From Phenylobacterium sp. (GTDB lineage: Bacteria > Pseudomonadota > Alphaproteobacteria > Caulobacterales > Caulobacteraceae): DNA of 64,000 nucleotides. A program made the position numbers and the translations under genes. The stretch is taken from the NCBI RefSeq assembly GCF_025934275.1, contig NZ_JAICYI010000005.1, forward strand, positions 17,320 to 81,319. The letters are read 5' to 3'. Position 1 is the stretch's first letter, and each line of letters starts with the position of its first letter. The notes under the pieces are model-generated. The model saw nothing but the letters and a program-made list of their open reading frames with translations, ran no database searches and was not told where the DNA came from. Below, piece after piece: positions 28,346 to 36,634 of this stretch.

Positions 28346-29398
28346 CTAGAGTTGCGCCAGGACGGCCGCGCCCATGTCGGCGGTCGAGAGCGCGCCGCCG
28401 ATGTCGGGCGTGCGCGCGCCGGAGTCGAGGGCCGCGCCGACCGCGGCGAACAGCCGGTCGGCGGCCTCGGGACGTCCCAGGGACCAGCGGAGCGCCATCT
28501 CGAAGGAGAGGATGGCCGCCAGCGGATTGGCGATCCCGCGGCCGGCGATATCCGGGGCCGAGCCGTGGATCGGCTCGTAGAGCCCGGGGCCGCCGGGCTC
28601 GCCCAGCGCCGCCGACGGCAGCAGGCCCAGGCCGCCGGTGAGCTGGGCGGCCTCATCGGAGAGCACGTCGCCGAACAGGTTGTCGGTGAGGATGATGTCG
28701 AACTGACGGGGGTTCTTCACCAGCTGCATGGCGGCGTTGTCGGCCAGCATGTGCTCGAGCGTGACGTCGGCGAACTCCCGGCTGTGGAGATCGGTCACCA
28801 CCTCGCGCCAGAGCAGGCCGGTCTCCATGACGTTGGACTTCTCGCAGGAGGTGACCTTGTTCCGGCGGCCGCGGGCGAGATCGAAGGCCACACGCGCGAC
28901 CCGCTCGATCTCGGCGGTGGTGTAGACCTGGGTGTCGACGCCGCGGCGGCCGCCGCCCGGCAGGTCCTCGATGAACCGCGGCTGGCCGAAATAGACGCCG
29001 CCGGTCAGCTCGCGCACGATGACGATGTCGAGGCCCTCGACCACCTCGCGCTTCAGCGTCGAGGCGTCGGCCAGCGGCTGGAAGCAGAGCGCCGGCCGGA
29101 TGTTGGCGAACACGCCCATGCCGGCGCGCAGGGCGAGGAGACCGGCCTCCGGGCGCTTGTCGCGCGGCGCCGAGGCCCACTTCGGGCCGCCGACCGCGCC
29201 CATCAGCACCGCGCGCGCGGCCCTGGCCGCGGCCAGCGTCCGATCCGAGAGCGGCGTCCCCAGCTGGTCGAAGCTCGTTCCCCCGAACGGATGCTCGTCC
29301 AGGGCGAGGTCCGGCGTCAGCCTCGCGGCCACCTTCTTCACCTCGGCCAGCACCTCGGGGCCGATGCCGTCGCCGGGCAGGAGAATCAGGTCGGTCAT
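28346..29398 (-). CDS. leuB: 3-isopropylmalate dehydrogenase
   Basis: 350 residues. Beta-decarboxylating dehydrogenase with GDGIGPEV at 9-16, the substrate Arg residues in LALRAGMGVFANIRPAL and RELTGGVYFG, the catalytic Lys/Asp in KNPRQFDIILTDNLFGDVLSDEA and the nucleotide-binding EPIHGSAPDIAGRGIANP. Third step of leucine synthesis, NAD-dependent. It is the distal gene of the leftward leuC-leuD-leuB cluster, 102 bases beyond the monooxygenase-like gene. Confidence 0.96.
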   Translation of the reverse strand: MTDLILLPGDGIGPEVLAEVKKVAARLTPDLALDEHPFGGTSFDQLGTPLSDRTLAAARAARAVLMGAVGGPKWASAPRDKRPEAGLLALRAGMGVFANIRPALCFQPLADASTLKREVVEGLDIVIVRELTGGVYFGQPRFIEDLPGGGRRGVDTQVYTTAEIERVARVAFDLARGRRNKVTSCEKSNVMETGLLWREVVTDLHSREFADVTLEHMLADNAAMQLVKNPRQFDIILTDNLFGDVLSDEAAQLTGGLGLLPSAALGEPGGPGLYEPIHGSAPDIAGRGIANPLAAILSFEMALRWSLGRPEAADRLFAAVGAALDSGARTPDIGGALSTADMGAAVLAQL

Positions 29399-29500
29399 AG
29401 GCGTCCTTCGGGTTGCCGCGCGGTCTCCTAGGGGATGGCGCGCGCCGGGGGAAGCCCGCGGGCGCCTCGTCTTGGCGGTCTTGCGAGTTAGCCGCGAACC

Positions 29501-29803
29501 TCAGAGCGGCCGCTCGGCGGTCACCTCGTAGAGCGTGAGCCGGCGGTCGCCGACGCCGAACTGCGGCCAGGCGGCCCGCCAGGCGGCCATATGGGCGGTC
29601 TGGAAGTGCGCCTGCAACGCCGCCTCGTCGCGCCAGGCTTCGAACACCCGCATCAGGCCGGGTTCGGCCACGTCCTCGGCGTAGGAGTAGACGAGGCAGC
29701 CGTCCTCCGCGCGGCTGGCGGCCAGCATCGCCTGCATGTGCGGCTTGAAACGCGCGAGGCTCTCCGGCGGCACGCGCACCGTGCCGGCGATCACGACGGT
29801 CAT
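29501..29803 (-). CDS. Antibiotic biosynthesis monooxygenase (ABM) domain protein
   Basis: 100 residues, a single dimeric alpha/beta-barrel ABM domain: RVPPESLARFKPHMQAMLAASRAEDGCLVYSYAED and VFEAWRDEAALQAHFQTAHM are standard. Members include quinol monooxygenase YgiN and LsrG; the exact reaction cannot be read from the sequence. The start overlaps the stop of the TonB-like gene by four bases. Placed inside the leu cluster. Confidence 0.88.
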   Translation of the reverse strand: MTVVIAGTVRVPPESLARFKPHMQAMLAASRAEDGCLVYSYAEDVAEPGLMRVFEAWRDEAALQAHFQTAHMAAWRAAWPQFGVGDRRLTLYEVTAERPL

Positions 29804-30414
29804 GGCGAAGATGCCGGGCGGGGCGTGGTGGCGGGCAGGCTCCAGTTCATCGGCACGTCGAAGCTGCGCCAGTCGTAGGCGGGCTCGCCCGGACCCGGCG
29901 GAGGGGCGCGCATGGCCTGGGTCGCAAGCAGCAGAGCGGCGACGCCGAAGCCATAGCCGGCGGGCTCCTCGCCGCGGACCCAGCACTCGTCCAGCCGGCC
30001 TTCGTCGGTCACCTTGCAGCGGGCGAGAGCCTGCCCCTGCACCATCATCCGCGCGGCCCGATCCGGATAGTAGCGGGCGGGTTCGACAGCGCTGTCGATG
30101 GTGATGCTGTCGGGTTTGTAGGGCGCGACGGGCGCGGGGCCGAAGGGGTGCGGCTTGCCGAGGTTGGCGCGGACCAGCCCGACGGTGACCCGCTGCTCGA
30201 TGCGTGCGCCGGGCAGCCGCAGCGGATGGGCGGCGAGACTGGCGATCACCGCATCGGCCGCGCCGGGATGCCCGGGATCGGGATCAGTGGCGCAGTCGCG
30301 AGTGACTTCGCCCGGTCCGATCGCGCAGGTGACGATGACGGTCGAGGACGGCGGCGAAGGCGGAGCGGTCGCGGCCGCGTGCACCGCAGGCGGGGGCGGG
30401 GCGGGCTGGATCAC
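29800..30414 (-). CDS. Protein with TonB C-terminal-like repeats
   Basis: 204 residues, GTG start overlapping the leuD stop (GTGA). After a Pro/Ala-rich beginning there are two segments with the TonB C-terminal pattern, each with a Cys pair: [19 protein letters not shown] near 26-45 and [27 protein letters not shown] near 130-156. The second is the clear one. There is no N-terminal membrane anchor or signal peptide, so it is not a usual TonB. Its place between leuD and an ABM gene gives no functional clue. Confidence 0.65.
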   Translation of the reverse strand: MIQPAPPPPAVHAAATAPPSPPSSTVIVTCAIGPGEVTRDCATDPDPGHPGAADAVIASLAAHPLRLPGARIEQRVTVGLVRANLGKPHPFGPAPVAPYKPDSITIDSAVEPARYYPDRAARMMVQGQALARCKVTDEGRLDECWVRGEEPAGYGFGVAALLLATQAMRAPPPGPGEPAYDWRSFDVPMNWSLPATTPRPASSP

Positions 30415-31022
30415 GCGCCCTCCAGCCAGGGCTGGGCGAGCGCCTGCTTCATCTCGTAGACGTCGATCGCCCCGGCCGCCTGCAGCGTCTCGCCGATCGC
30501 ATCCAGACCCTGCAGCATCTTCTCCTTGCGGGTCGGATCGATCTCGAAGCGAAACGTCTCGCCGGACGGCGCGACGATGGTCTGCGCCTCGAGGTCGACG
30601 GTCACGAGGTGGTTGCCGCCCTTGGCCTCGGCCATCAGCTGCTGGACCTGGTCGGGCTTGAGCACCACCGGCAGCAGGCCGTTCTGGAAGCAGTTGCTGT
30701 AGAAGATGTCCGCGAAGCTCGAGGAGATCACGCAGCGGATCCCGAAGTCCATCAGGGCCCAGGGCGCATGCTCGCGGGACGAGCCGCAGCCAAAGTTGTC
30801 GCCGGCGACCAGCACGCCCGCGCCTTTGTACTCCGGGCGGTTGAGGACGAAGTCCGGCTTCTCGCGGCCGTCGGCGTCGAAGCGCAGATCGTAGAACAGG
30901 CCCTTGGCCAGCCCCTCGCGCTCCACGGTCTTGAGAAACTGCTTGGGGATGATCTGGTCGGTGTCGATGTTGGCCAAGGGCAGCGGCGCGAGCTTGGCGT
31001 CGAGTCGGGTGAAGGGCTGCAT
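30411..31022 (-). CDS. leuD: 3-isopropylmalate dehydratase, small subunit
   Basis: 203 residues from the ATG at 31022. Swivelling-domain signature [14 protein letters not shown] near the N-terminus, [17 protein letters not shown] with substrate-binding residues, and [18 protein letters not shown]. With LeuC it interconverts 2- and 3-isopropylmalate. It is separated from leuC by a VOC gene and a DUF2442 gene, whereas leuC and leuD are adjacent in many genomes. Confidence 0.96.
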   Translation of the reverse strand: MQPFTRLDAKLAPLPLANIDTDQIIPKQFLKTVEREGLAKGLFYDLRFDADGREKPDFVLNRPEYKGAGVLVAGDNFGCGSSREHAPWALMDFGIRCVISSSFADIFYSNCFQNGLLPVVLKPDQVQQLMAEAKGGNHLVTVDLEAQTIVAPSGETFRFEIDPTRKEKMLQGLDAIGETLQAAGAIDVYEMKQALAQPWLEGA

Positions 31023-31045
31023 TGGCGAATGAGGTCTCTTAGGGA

Positions 31046-31297
31046 TCAGCCGAAGTCGCCGCTGCGCAGCAGGCCCTCGACACTGAGGTCCTCGTCGATC
31101 AGCGGCCAGTGAATTCCAAGTCCTGCGGCGGCGGGCTCCCACACGCGGGGGGCCTCGGGCGCGGCCGCCGCCAGGCGGTGAAACCAGGCCAGCGACGTCG
31201 TCACCGTACGGCCATCGCGCAACGCGACCTCCAGCCGCTCGTCGGTGATCCGCACGTCGGCCCCGCGCGCATCCATCTTAGCAGCCGAAATAGCCAT
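31046..31297 (-). CDS. DUF2442 domain protein
   Basis: 83 residues. It follows the DUF2442 pattern: [26 protein letters not shown], then a short linker and [18 protein letters not shown]. These proteins commonly accompany DUF4160 proteins as a two-gene, toxin-antitoxin-like pair. Here the expected DUF4160 partner directly upstream is only a fragment (31278-31383), so this is probably an orphan. It lies between the VOC gene and leuD, 23 bases before leuD. Confidence 0.87.
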   Translation of the reverse strand: MAISAAKMDARGADVRITDERLEVALRDGRTVTTSLAWFHRLAAAAPEAPRVWEPAAAGLGIHWPLIDEDLSVEGLLRSGDFG

Positions 31298-31383
31298 TCC
31301 AGCTCTCCAGGACTCCCACCCGCTCCGCGCTCACCTTAGCAGACAGTTCGGCGACCTCCCGATTCAACGCAGCACGGTCGACG
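31278..31383 (-). pseudogene. Remnant of a DUF4160 gene
   Basis: The leftward frame ending at the TAA (31280-31278) reads LNREVAELSAKV...[11 protein letters not shown], which matches the C-terminus of DUF4160 proteins (ending like EAWNEYFG). Only about 34 residues are left and no complete start or N-terminal domain exists; upstream the VOC gene begins to overlap. Its stop overlaps the DUF2442 start, as in intact pairs, which supports the reading. Family knowledge is from memory. Confidence 0.5.
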
Positions 31384-32181
31384 CTAGGCCGGCTGCGGCG
31401 CGGGTTCGGCGGAAAGCATGAGCGTGGGGACGCCGGCCGGCGCATCGCGGACGGTGAAGACCTTGGTGCCGGGCTTGCGCCCCTGTCGGACCTCGGAGAC
31501 GTCGAAGCCGGCTCCTGCAAGGCGGGCGTGCACGGCGTCGGGATCGGTGACCCGCCAGGCGAGGCCGCCGAAGCTGTCGGGCGCCTCGGAGACCGGCGCC
31601 TTCAGGCTGGCGCCGAACTCCACCACCGCGTCGCCGCAGCGGAAGAACAGCTGGCGCGCGCCCCAGCCCGGATTGGCGCGGTCGAGCCGCAGGTCTAGGC
31701 CGAGCCGGCCGCCGAAGTTGGCGACCGCCCGGTCGATATTGGCGGTGCGGACGACGACGTGGTCGAGCGCCGAGAGCGGCGGCCCGGCCCGCGACGGCAG
31801 CGGCGGGAAGCCCATGAGTGCGATCTGCACGCCGCCGGTCGAGGCCTGCTCGAACATCACCGCGCGCTCGGTCCGCTCGGAGACGGCGAGGCCGCGCCGC
31901 TCGCACAGCGCGGCGGCGGCCCGCAGGTCCGCGACCGTGAAGGCGATCAGCCAGACGCCCTCGCCGGCCTCATCGAGGCGCGCACGGACCCGCACGCTGG
32001 CGGGCCCCTCGCCGGCCGGCGCGATGACCTCCAGCCCCATGTTGTCGAGCCAGAACCAGGCGCGCTGCGCGCCGTCGCCATCCTGGGCCATCGGTTCGAC
32101 GCCGAGCAGCCGCGCGTAGCCGGAGCGGGCCGCCTCGAAGTCGCGCACGACGATCGCGATGTGGTGCAGGCCGGTGATCAC
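31384..32181 (-). CDS. VOC-family (glyoxalase/extradiol dioxygenase fold) protein
   Basis: 265 residues, GTG start overlapping the leuC stop by four bases. Two VOC modules: the first begins [19 protein letters not shown] and the second [21 protein letters not shown], joined at about residue 137. The first-strand His and Glu residues could form a metal site. Substrate unknown; possible lyase, isomerase or dioxygenase. The second module ends [16 protein letters not shown]. Co-transcribed with leuC. Confidence 0.85.
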   Translation of the reverse strand: MITGLHHIAIVVRDFEAARSGYARLLGVEPMAQDGDGAQRAWFWLDNMGLEVIAPAGEGPASVRVRARLDEAGEGVWLIAFTVADLRAAAALCERRGLAVSERTERAVMFEQASTGGVQIALMGFPPLPSRAGPPLSALDHVVVRTANIDRAVANFGGRLGLDLRLDRANPGWGARQLFFRCGDAVVEFGASLKAPVSEAPDSFGGLAWRVTDPDAVHARLAGAGFDVSEVRQGRKPGTKVFTVRDAPAGVPTLMLSAEPAPQPA

Positions 32182-33599
32182 CGCAGGAACTCCCGGACGT
32201 CGGCGATGCGGCCGGCGAGCGCGGCGGCCGCGGCCATGGCGGGGCTCATCAGGTGGGTGCGGCCGCCGCGGCCCTGGCGGCCCTCGAAGTTGCGATTGGA
32301 GGTCGACGCGCAGCGCTCTCCCGGCGCCAGGCGGTCGGGGTTCATGCCCAGGCACATCGAACAGCCCGGCTCGCGCCAGTCGAAGCCGGCGGCCTTGAAC
32401 ACCTCGTCCAGGCCCTCGGCTTCGGCCTGCGCCTTCACCAGCCCGGAGCCCGGCACCACCATGGCGCGGACGCCGGGGGCGACCTGGCGGCCCTGCGCGA
32501 TGGCGGCGGCGGTCCGCAGGTCCTCCAGCCGGCTGTTGGTGCACGAGCCGATGAACACCACGTCGACCGCGGCGCCGGCGATCGGCTGGCCGGCGCGAAG
32601 GCCCATGTACTCCAGCGCCCGCTCGGCGGAGGCGCGCTTGTCGGGGCTCGCGAAGTCGGCGGGGTCCGGAACCAGGCCGGTGACCGGGATCACGTCCTCC
32701 GGGCTGGTGCCCCAGGTGACCAGCGGGGCGATGGCCGCGGCGTCGATCCTGACCTCGCGGTCGAACACGGCCTCGGGGTCGGAGAAGAATGTCCGCCAAT
32801 AGGGGAGCGCCATCTCCCAGGCGCCGCCTTTGGGTGCGGCGGGACGGCCCTGCAGGTAGTCGAAGGTGGTCGCGTCCGGCGCGACCAGACCCGCCCGCGC
32901 GCCGGCCTCGATGGTCAGGTTGCAGAGCGTCATGCGCCCTTCCATCGAGAGCGCCCGGACTGCCGAGCCCGCGTACTCGATGACGTAGCCGGCGCCGCCG
33001 GCCGTGCCGATCGCGGCGATCACGGCGAGGGCGAAGTCCTTGGCGCCGACGCCGGGAGCGGGCGTGCCCTCGATCAGCACGCGCAGGTTCTTCGCCTTCT
33101 GCTGCCGCAGGGTCTGGGTGGCGAGCACGTGCTCGACCTCGGAGGTGCCGATGCCGTGGGCGAGCGCCCCGAAGGCGCCGTGCGTCGAGGTGTGGGAATC
33201 GCCGCAGACGATGGTCATGCCGGGCTGGGTGCGGCCCTGCTCGGGCCCGACCACATGGACGATGCCGTTGCGCACATCGCCCATCGGGAAGAACTCGATG
33301 CCGTAGTCCTGGACGTTGCGCTCGAGCGTTTGCAGTTGCAGGCGCGCCTCGTCGTCGGCGACGGCGTCCACGCCCCGGCCCTGGCCCTCGGTCGGCACGT
33401 TATGGTCGGCGACGGCAAGGGTGCGGTCGGGGCGGCGCACCGGGCGATGGTTGGCGCGCAAGCCGGCGAACGCCTGCGGCGTGGTCACCTCGTGGATCAG
33501 GTGCAGGTCGATATAGAGGATCGTCTCGCCGTCCTGTTCGGCGACCACGTGGGCGTCCCAGATCTTGTCGTAGAGCGTCTTGCCGGGCATCGGCGGCAT
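32178..33599 (-). CDS. leuC: 3-isopropylmalate dehydratase, large subunit
   Basis: 473 residues. Aconitase-superfamily enzyme with [4Fe-4S] cysteines in [18 protein letters not shown] and [47 protein letters not shown] and [20 protein letters not shown] are signatures. An alternative start nine bases downstream ([14 protein letters not shown]) is equally plausible. First gene of the leu cluster; about 245 bases upstream up to the divergent membrane gene form a shared promoter region in which I see no leader peptide. Confidence 0.96.
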   Translation of the reverse strand: MPPMPGKTLYDKIWDAHVVAEQDGETILYIDLHLIHEVTTPQAFAGLRANHRPVRRPDRTLAVADHNVPTEGQGRGVDAVADDEARLQLQTLERNVQDYGIEFFPMGDVRNGIVHVVGPEQGRTQPGMTIVCGDSHTSTHGAFGALAHGIGTSEVEHVLATQTLRQQKAKNLRVLIEGTPAPGVGAKDFALAVIAAIGTAGGAGYVIEYAGSAVRALSMEGRMTLCNLTIEAGARAGLVAPDATTFDYLQGRPAAPKGGAWEMALPYWRTFFSDPEAVFDREVRIDAAAIAPLVTWGTSPEDVIPVTGLVPDPADFASPDKRASAERALEYMGLRAGQPIAGAAVDVVFIGSCTNSRLEDLRTAAAIAQGRQVAPGVRAMVVPGSGLVKAQAEAEGLDEVFKAAGFDWREPGCSMCLGMNPDRLAPGERCASTSNRNFEGRQGRGGRTHLMSPAMAAAAALAGRIADVREFLR

Positions 33600-33782
33600 G
33601 TAGGTCCGCCGATGTGCGCACGTCTAGGGCGACAGCCAGCAAAAGTGGTCCCCGCTCTTGCGTCCTGCTGCGCTCAAACTTCAATTTATCGCGCCCTCCG
33701 GGCGGCGAACCCGTTCCCACTTCGCCTGACGACGCGATGCTGCGATGCGGCGAAATCAGCGCATTTCCCCTGAACGGCGCGG

Positions 33783-33806
33783 TTGACAGTTTGGATTACA
33801 TGCGTA
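33783..33806 (+). promoter_or_regulatory. TTGACA promoter element with BlaI-type operator
   Basis: TTGACA (33783-33788) fits a -35 box, and TACATGCGTA (33797-33806) fits the TACA-N2-TGTA operator of BlaI/MecI repressors with one substitution, lying in the spacer where a bound repressor would block the promoter. The same decamer type occurs twice ahead of the blaI-like gene (34237 and 34261). Confidence 0.65.
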
Positions 33807-33845
33807 ACTTTCGCGCGAATACAGTTGTGGTTCAGGAGAGCCCGC

Positions 33846-34226
33846 ATGCCTGCGCAACGCTTGACCCTCATCGCCGTCTTCGCCCACGCCTCGGTGGTGG
33901 TGCAGGTCTTCCTGTTCCTGCTTCTCGTGCTGTTGATCGCCGCCGTGGCGGTCTGGGTGGGCCAGCTCGGCGGCCGCCGGACGCCGCGCGGCGAGACGAT
34001 CCTGTCGTCGGTGCTCGTGGCGGCGCCGCTGTTCGGCCTGACCGCCGCGGCCTATGGCCTGCTCAACATGTCGATCGGGCTCGCCAACGTGCGGCCGACG
34101 CCGGACCTCGCCACCATCGCCCCGGGCCTGGCGGAGGCCAGCCTGTGCATCCTCCTGGGCCTGCTCGCCGCCTCGCTCGCGGCGGGACTCCGCGCCCACC
34201 TTCGGTTCGCCGACCGCGCCGCTTGA
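33846..34226 (+). CDS. Small membrane protein resembling the ExbB/TolQ/MotA core
   Basis: 126 residues, ATG with an AGGAGA ribosome-binding site. Three hydrophobic segments (~10-38, ~52-78, ~94-116). Residues 60-80 (APLFGLTAAAYGLLN) and 86-115 (PDLATIAPGLAEASLCILLGLLAAS) follow the ExbB/TolQ/MotA proton-channel pattern of GLxGTV and ALxxTxLGL blocks, though some key residues differ and the cytoplasmic part is missing. It is preceded by a BlaI-type operator, so it is probably controlled by the regulator encoded next. The role is inference. Confidence 0.7.
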   Translation: MPAQRLTLIAVFAHASVVVQVFLFLLLVLLIAAVAVWVGQLGGRRTPRGETILSSVLVAAPLFGLTAAAYGLLNMSIGLANVRPTPDLATIAPGLAEASLCILLGLLAASLAAGLRAHLRFADRAA

Positions 34227-34270
34227 CGCTTTCGATTACAGGCGTACGCTCCATCTGAGCTACAGGTGTA
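34223..34270 (+). promoter_or_regulatory. TTGACG promoter with two BlaI-type operators
   Basis: TTGACG at 34223-34228 overlaps the stop of the upstream gene. TACAGGCGTA (34237-34246) and the perfect dyad TACAGGTGTA (34261-34270) flank the expected -10 region; the second lies 18 bases before the blaI-like ATG. This indicates autorepression. Confidence 0.68.
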
Positions 34271-34288
34271 AGACATGGCGCGGCTCTG

Positions 34289-34663
34289 ATGGCCCGGATC
34301 TCCGGAGCGGAAAGCCAGATCATGGAGGCGCTGTGGGCCCAGGGCCCGCTGGGCGCCGAGGACTTGGTGCGCGACGTCGGCGGCCCGCAGGGGTGGGGCG
34401 AGGCGACCGTCAAGACCCTCATCAACCGCCTCCTGAAGAAGAAAGCTGTCGCCTCCCAGCGCGAGGGCGGGCGCGCCCGCTACCGGCCGCTCGTCAGTCG
34501 CGAGGAGTACGTCACCGGCGAGAGCCAGGGGCTGCTGGACCGCCTGTTCGGCGGCGAGCTTGCGCCGCTCGTCGCACACTACGCCAGGCACCGGCCGCTC
34601 TCGTCTGAGGAGCTGGAGCGGCTGAAGGCGCTGATCGCCGAGATGGAGCGGGACGATGACTGA
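34289..34663 (+). CDS. BlaI/MecI/CopY-family transcriptional repressor
   Basis: 124 residues. Winged helix-turn-helix: ISGAESQIMEALWAQGPLGAEDLV, then GWGEATVKTLINRLLKKKAVASQREGGRARYRPLVSREEYV, the standard BlaI DNA-binding block. The C-terminal helices (LLDRLFGGELAPLVAHYA) make the dimer. Such repressors are inactivated by proteolysis triggered by a BlaR1-type membrane protease, encoded here immediately downstream with overlapping frames. CopY-like metal ligands are not apparent. Confidence 0.92.
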   Translation: MARISGAESQIMEALWAQGPLGAEDLVRDVGGPQGWGEATVKTLINRLLKKKAVASQREGGRARYRPLVSREEYVTGESQGLLDRLFGGELAPLVAHYARHRPLSSEELERLKALIAEMERDDD

Positions 34664-35564
34664 GATCGCCGACCTCCTGCTGCGAGCCAACGTGGTGGGC
34701 GCGGCGGCGGTGATCGCCGTGCTTGTTCTGCGGCTGCCCGTGCGCGCCGCCCTGGGCCCTGAAGCGGCCTATCGGCTCTGGGGCGCGCCGCCCCTGGCGA
34801 TCCTCGCCTGCCTGTTGCCGTTCAAGGTGGCCCCGGTGGGGACCGCCGCCCTGGCGCGGCTGACGCCGGAGCACGCCGCGCCGATATTGCTCGGGGTCTG
34901 GCTGGCGGGCGCGGCCGTGGCCGTCGCGCTCCTGGGGCGGGCCCAAGCGGTCTTCCTGAAGGCGGCGCGGAAGGGCCTCGCCGGGCCAGCCGTCGTAGGG
35001 GTGATCAACCCGCGGATCCTCATGCCGCCGGACGACGGGCGCTACAGCCAGGCCGAGCGCGACCTGATCCGGGCCCACGAGCGCGAGCACATCCGCCGCG
35101 AGGACCATCGGGCGGGCGCGCTGATGGCGCTTTTCCAGTGCCTCGCCTGGTTCAACCCGCTCGCCCACCTGGCGGCGCACAAGGCCCGTCTCGACCAGGA
35201 GCTCGCCTGCGATGCCGCCGTGCTGCGGAGACGGCCGAAGGACAGGGCGCTCTACGCCAGGACCCTCCTGAAGACCCAGCTGGCGGGCGCCGCCCTGCCG
35301 CTCGGCTGCTACTGGCCGGCGCGGGCGAAGCATCCCCTGGAGCTTCGGGTGGAGCTGCTGCGGCGTGGGACCCGCGATGGCGGGCTCGCCGGATCGCTGA
35401 CGATCGCTGCGGGGCTCTTCACGGCCGCGGCCCTGGCCACCGCAGCAGAGCCGCCGCTCAGGTACACGCCGCCCGATCCCATCGGCATCTACGACCAGCA
35501 GCCGCCCAACGGCCAGATGTCGGTGATGCTGGTCACCTGGAAGACCAGCCCGGCGCATCGGTAA
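34656..35564 (+). CDS. BlaR1/MecR1-type M56 membrane metallopeptidase, no sensor domain
   Basis: 302 residues against ~585 for classical BlaR1. Membrane segments at ~8-27, ~45-60 and ~77-95; zinc protease motif HEREH at 141-145 with the third ligand Glu in LDQELACDAAVLRRR; a last hydrophobic stretch ~240-260 and a short ~40-residue end. The penicillin-binding sensor domain of BlaR1 is absent, and so is a TonB-like extension common in proteobacterial homologues. It overlaps the repressor gene by eight bases, so it probably cleaves or triggers loss of that repressor. The signal is unknown. Confidence 0.88.
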   Translation: MTEIADLLLRANVVGAAAVIAVLVLRLPVRAALGPEAAYRLWGAPPLAILACLLPFKVAPVGTAALARLTPEHAAPILLGVWLAGAAVAVALLGRAQAVFLKAARKGLAGPAVVGVINPRILMPPDDGRYSQAERDLIRAHEREHIRREDHRAGALMALFQCLAWFNPLAHLAAHKARLDQELACDAAVLRRRPKDRALYARTLLKTQLAGAALPLGCYWPARAKHPLELRVELLRRGTRDGGLAGSLTIAAGLFTAAALATAAEPPLRYTPPDPIGIYDQQPPNGQMSVMLVTWKTSPAHR

Positions 35565-35570
35565 GGCGCG

Positions 35571-36545
35571 CTAGGCGGCTCTGACGAGCTCGACGGGCGG
35601 CAGGCATCCTAGCGCCCGCAGCGTCTCGTCCAGCGCGATCTCGATCGGCGTGTGCGGTTCGGCGCCGAGCGTCGCGACGAGGCGGGCGTTGTCGAGGACG
35701 ACCTCGTCGCGCCAGAGGTAGCGCATCTCCAAGAGTTCGCGGAGCGTCTCGTTGAACGGCGCGACGGCGGGGAGGGCGAACCAGGGGAACGGGCGGATCG
35801 GCAGCCTGTGTCCGACCGCCGCCTCGAAGCCGGCGCGAAGCTCGCGGCCGGTGAGCGCATGGCCCGCGAAGTGGAAGCTGGCGTGGGCGGCGAGCTCGGC
35901 CTCCATCATCAGCAGGCGCGCCGCGGTCTCGGCGAGATCGGGCAGATAGGCCCAGGCATGGCGCACGCCGAGCGGGCCCGGGTAACTCAGGCTCCGCACC
36001 GGCTTGCCGGCCTGGAACATCACCGAGCCCATCCACGAGGCGGCCCCGCGCGCGCCGAAGAAGTCGCCGGCCCTCAGGATCAAGACCTTGGCGCCCTCCT
36101 GCGCCGCCTGGGCGAGGCGCTGCTCCATCGCCACGCGGATCGCCCCCTTGCGGGTCAAGGGGTGCTGCGGCGAGGCCTCGGAGAGGCGCGGGAAGGCGTC
36201 CGGCCCGTAGTTGTACACGTTGCCGGGAAGCAGGATGCGGGCGCCTTCCGCCCTGGCCGCAGCGATGGCGCTCTCCAGCATCGGCAGGGCGAGGCCCTTC
36301 CAGTTGCGGTAGCCGGGCGGGTTGGCGGCGTGGACGATGACGCGGGCGCCCTCGGCGGCGCGGCGGACGTCGTCGCCCGCCATGGCGTCGCCCTTCACCC
36401 AATCGAGCGCGAGGTCGCTGGCGGCGCGGGCGCGATCGGGATCGCGGTGCAGGGCGCGCACGCGCCAGCCGCAGCGCAGCAGCGCCTGCGCCGTCTCGCC
36501 GCCGAACGCGCCGGTCGCGCCGATCACCAGGGCCAGGGCTTGCAT
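35571..36545 (-). CDS. NAD-dependent epimerase/dehydratase (extended SDR)
   Basis: 324 residues. Rossmann motif VIGATGAFGG at 7-16; VHAANPPGYRNW, LLPGNVYNYGP (Tyr in the active-site position) and RKGAIRVAMEQRL with the Lys/Arg expected after the Tyr; LRAGDFFG follows. It resembles NmrA-type and nucleoside-sugar epimerase relatives; substrate and activity are uncertain since the classical YxxxK is not intact. Divergent from the LysR-type gene 89 bases away, which is probably its regulator. Confidence 0.83.
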   Translation of the reverse strand: MQALALVIGATGAFGGETAQALLRCGWRVRALHRDPDRARAASDLALDWVKGDAMAGDDVRRAAEGARVIVHAANPPGYRNWKGLALPMLESAIAAARAEGARILLPGNVYNYGPDAFPRLSEASPQHPLTRKGAIRVAMEQRLAQAAQEGAKVLILRAGDFFGARGAASWMGSVMFQAGKPVRSLSYPGPLGVRHAWAYLPDLAETAARLLMMEAELAAHASFHFAGHALTGRELRAGFEAAVGHRLPIRPFPWFALPAVAPFNETLRELLEMRYLWRDEVVLDNARLVATLGAEPHTPIEIALDETLRALGCLPPVELVRAA

Positions 36546-36634
36546 GGCGTCATCTCCTTCGCACGGCCCAACCATGACCGCGCAGGCTGATGAACGGAAT
36601 TGCGTTTCTGCGTGAACCAGCTATTCAATGTCGC

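Noticed and set aside
36546..36634. Clear LysR box (T-N11-A palindrome) between the epimerase and LysR genes
   Set aside because: The motif is too weak to single out one site among several partial matches.
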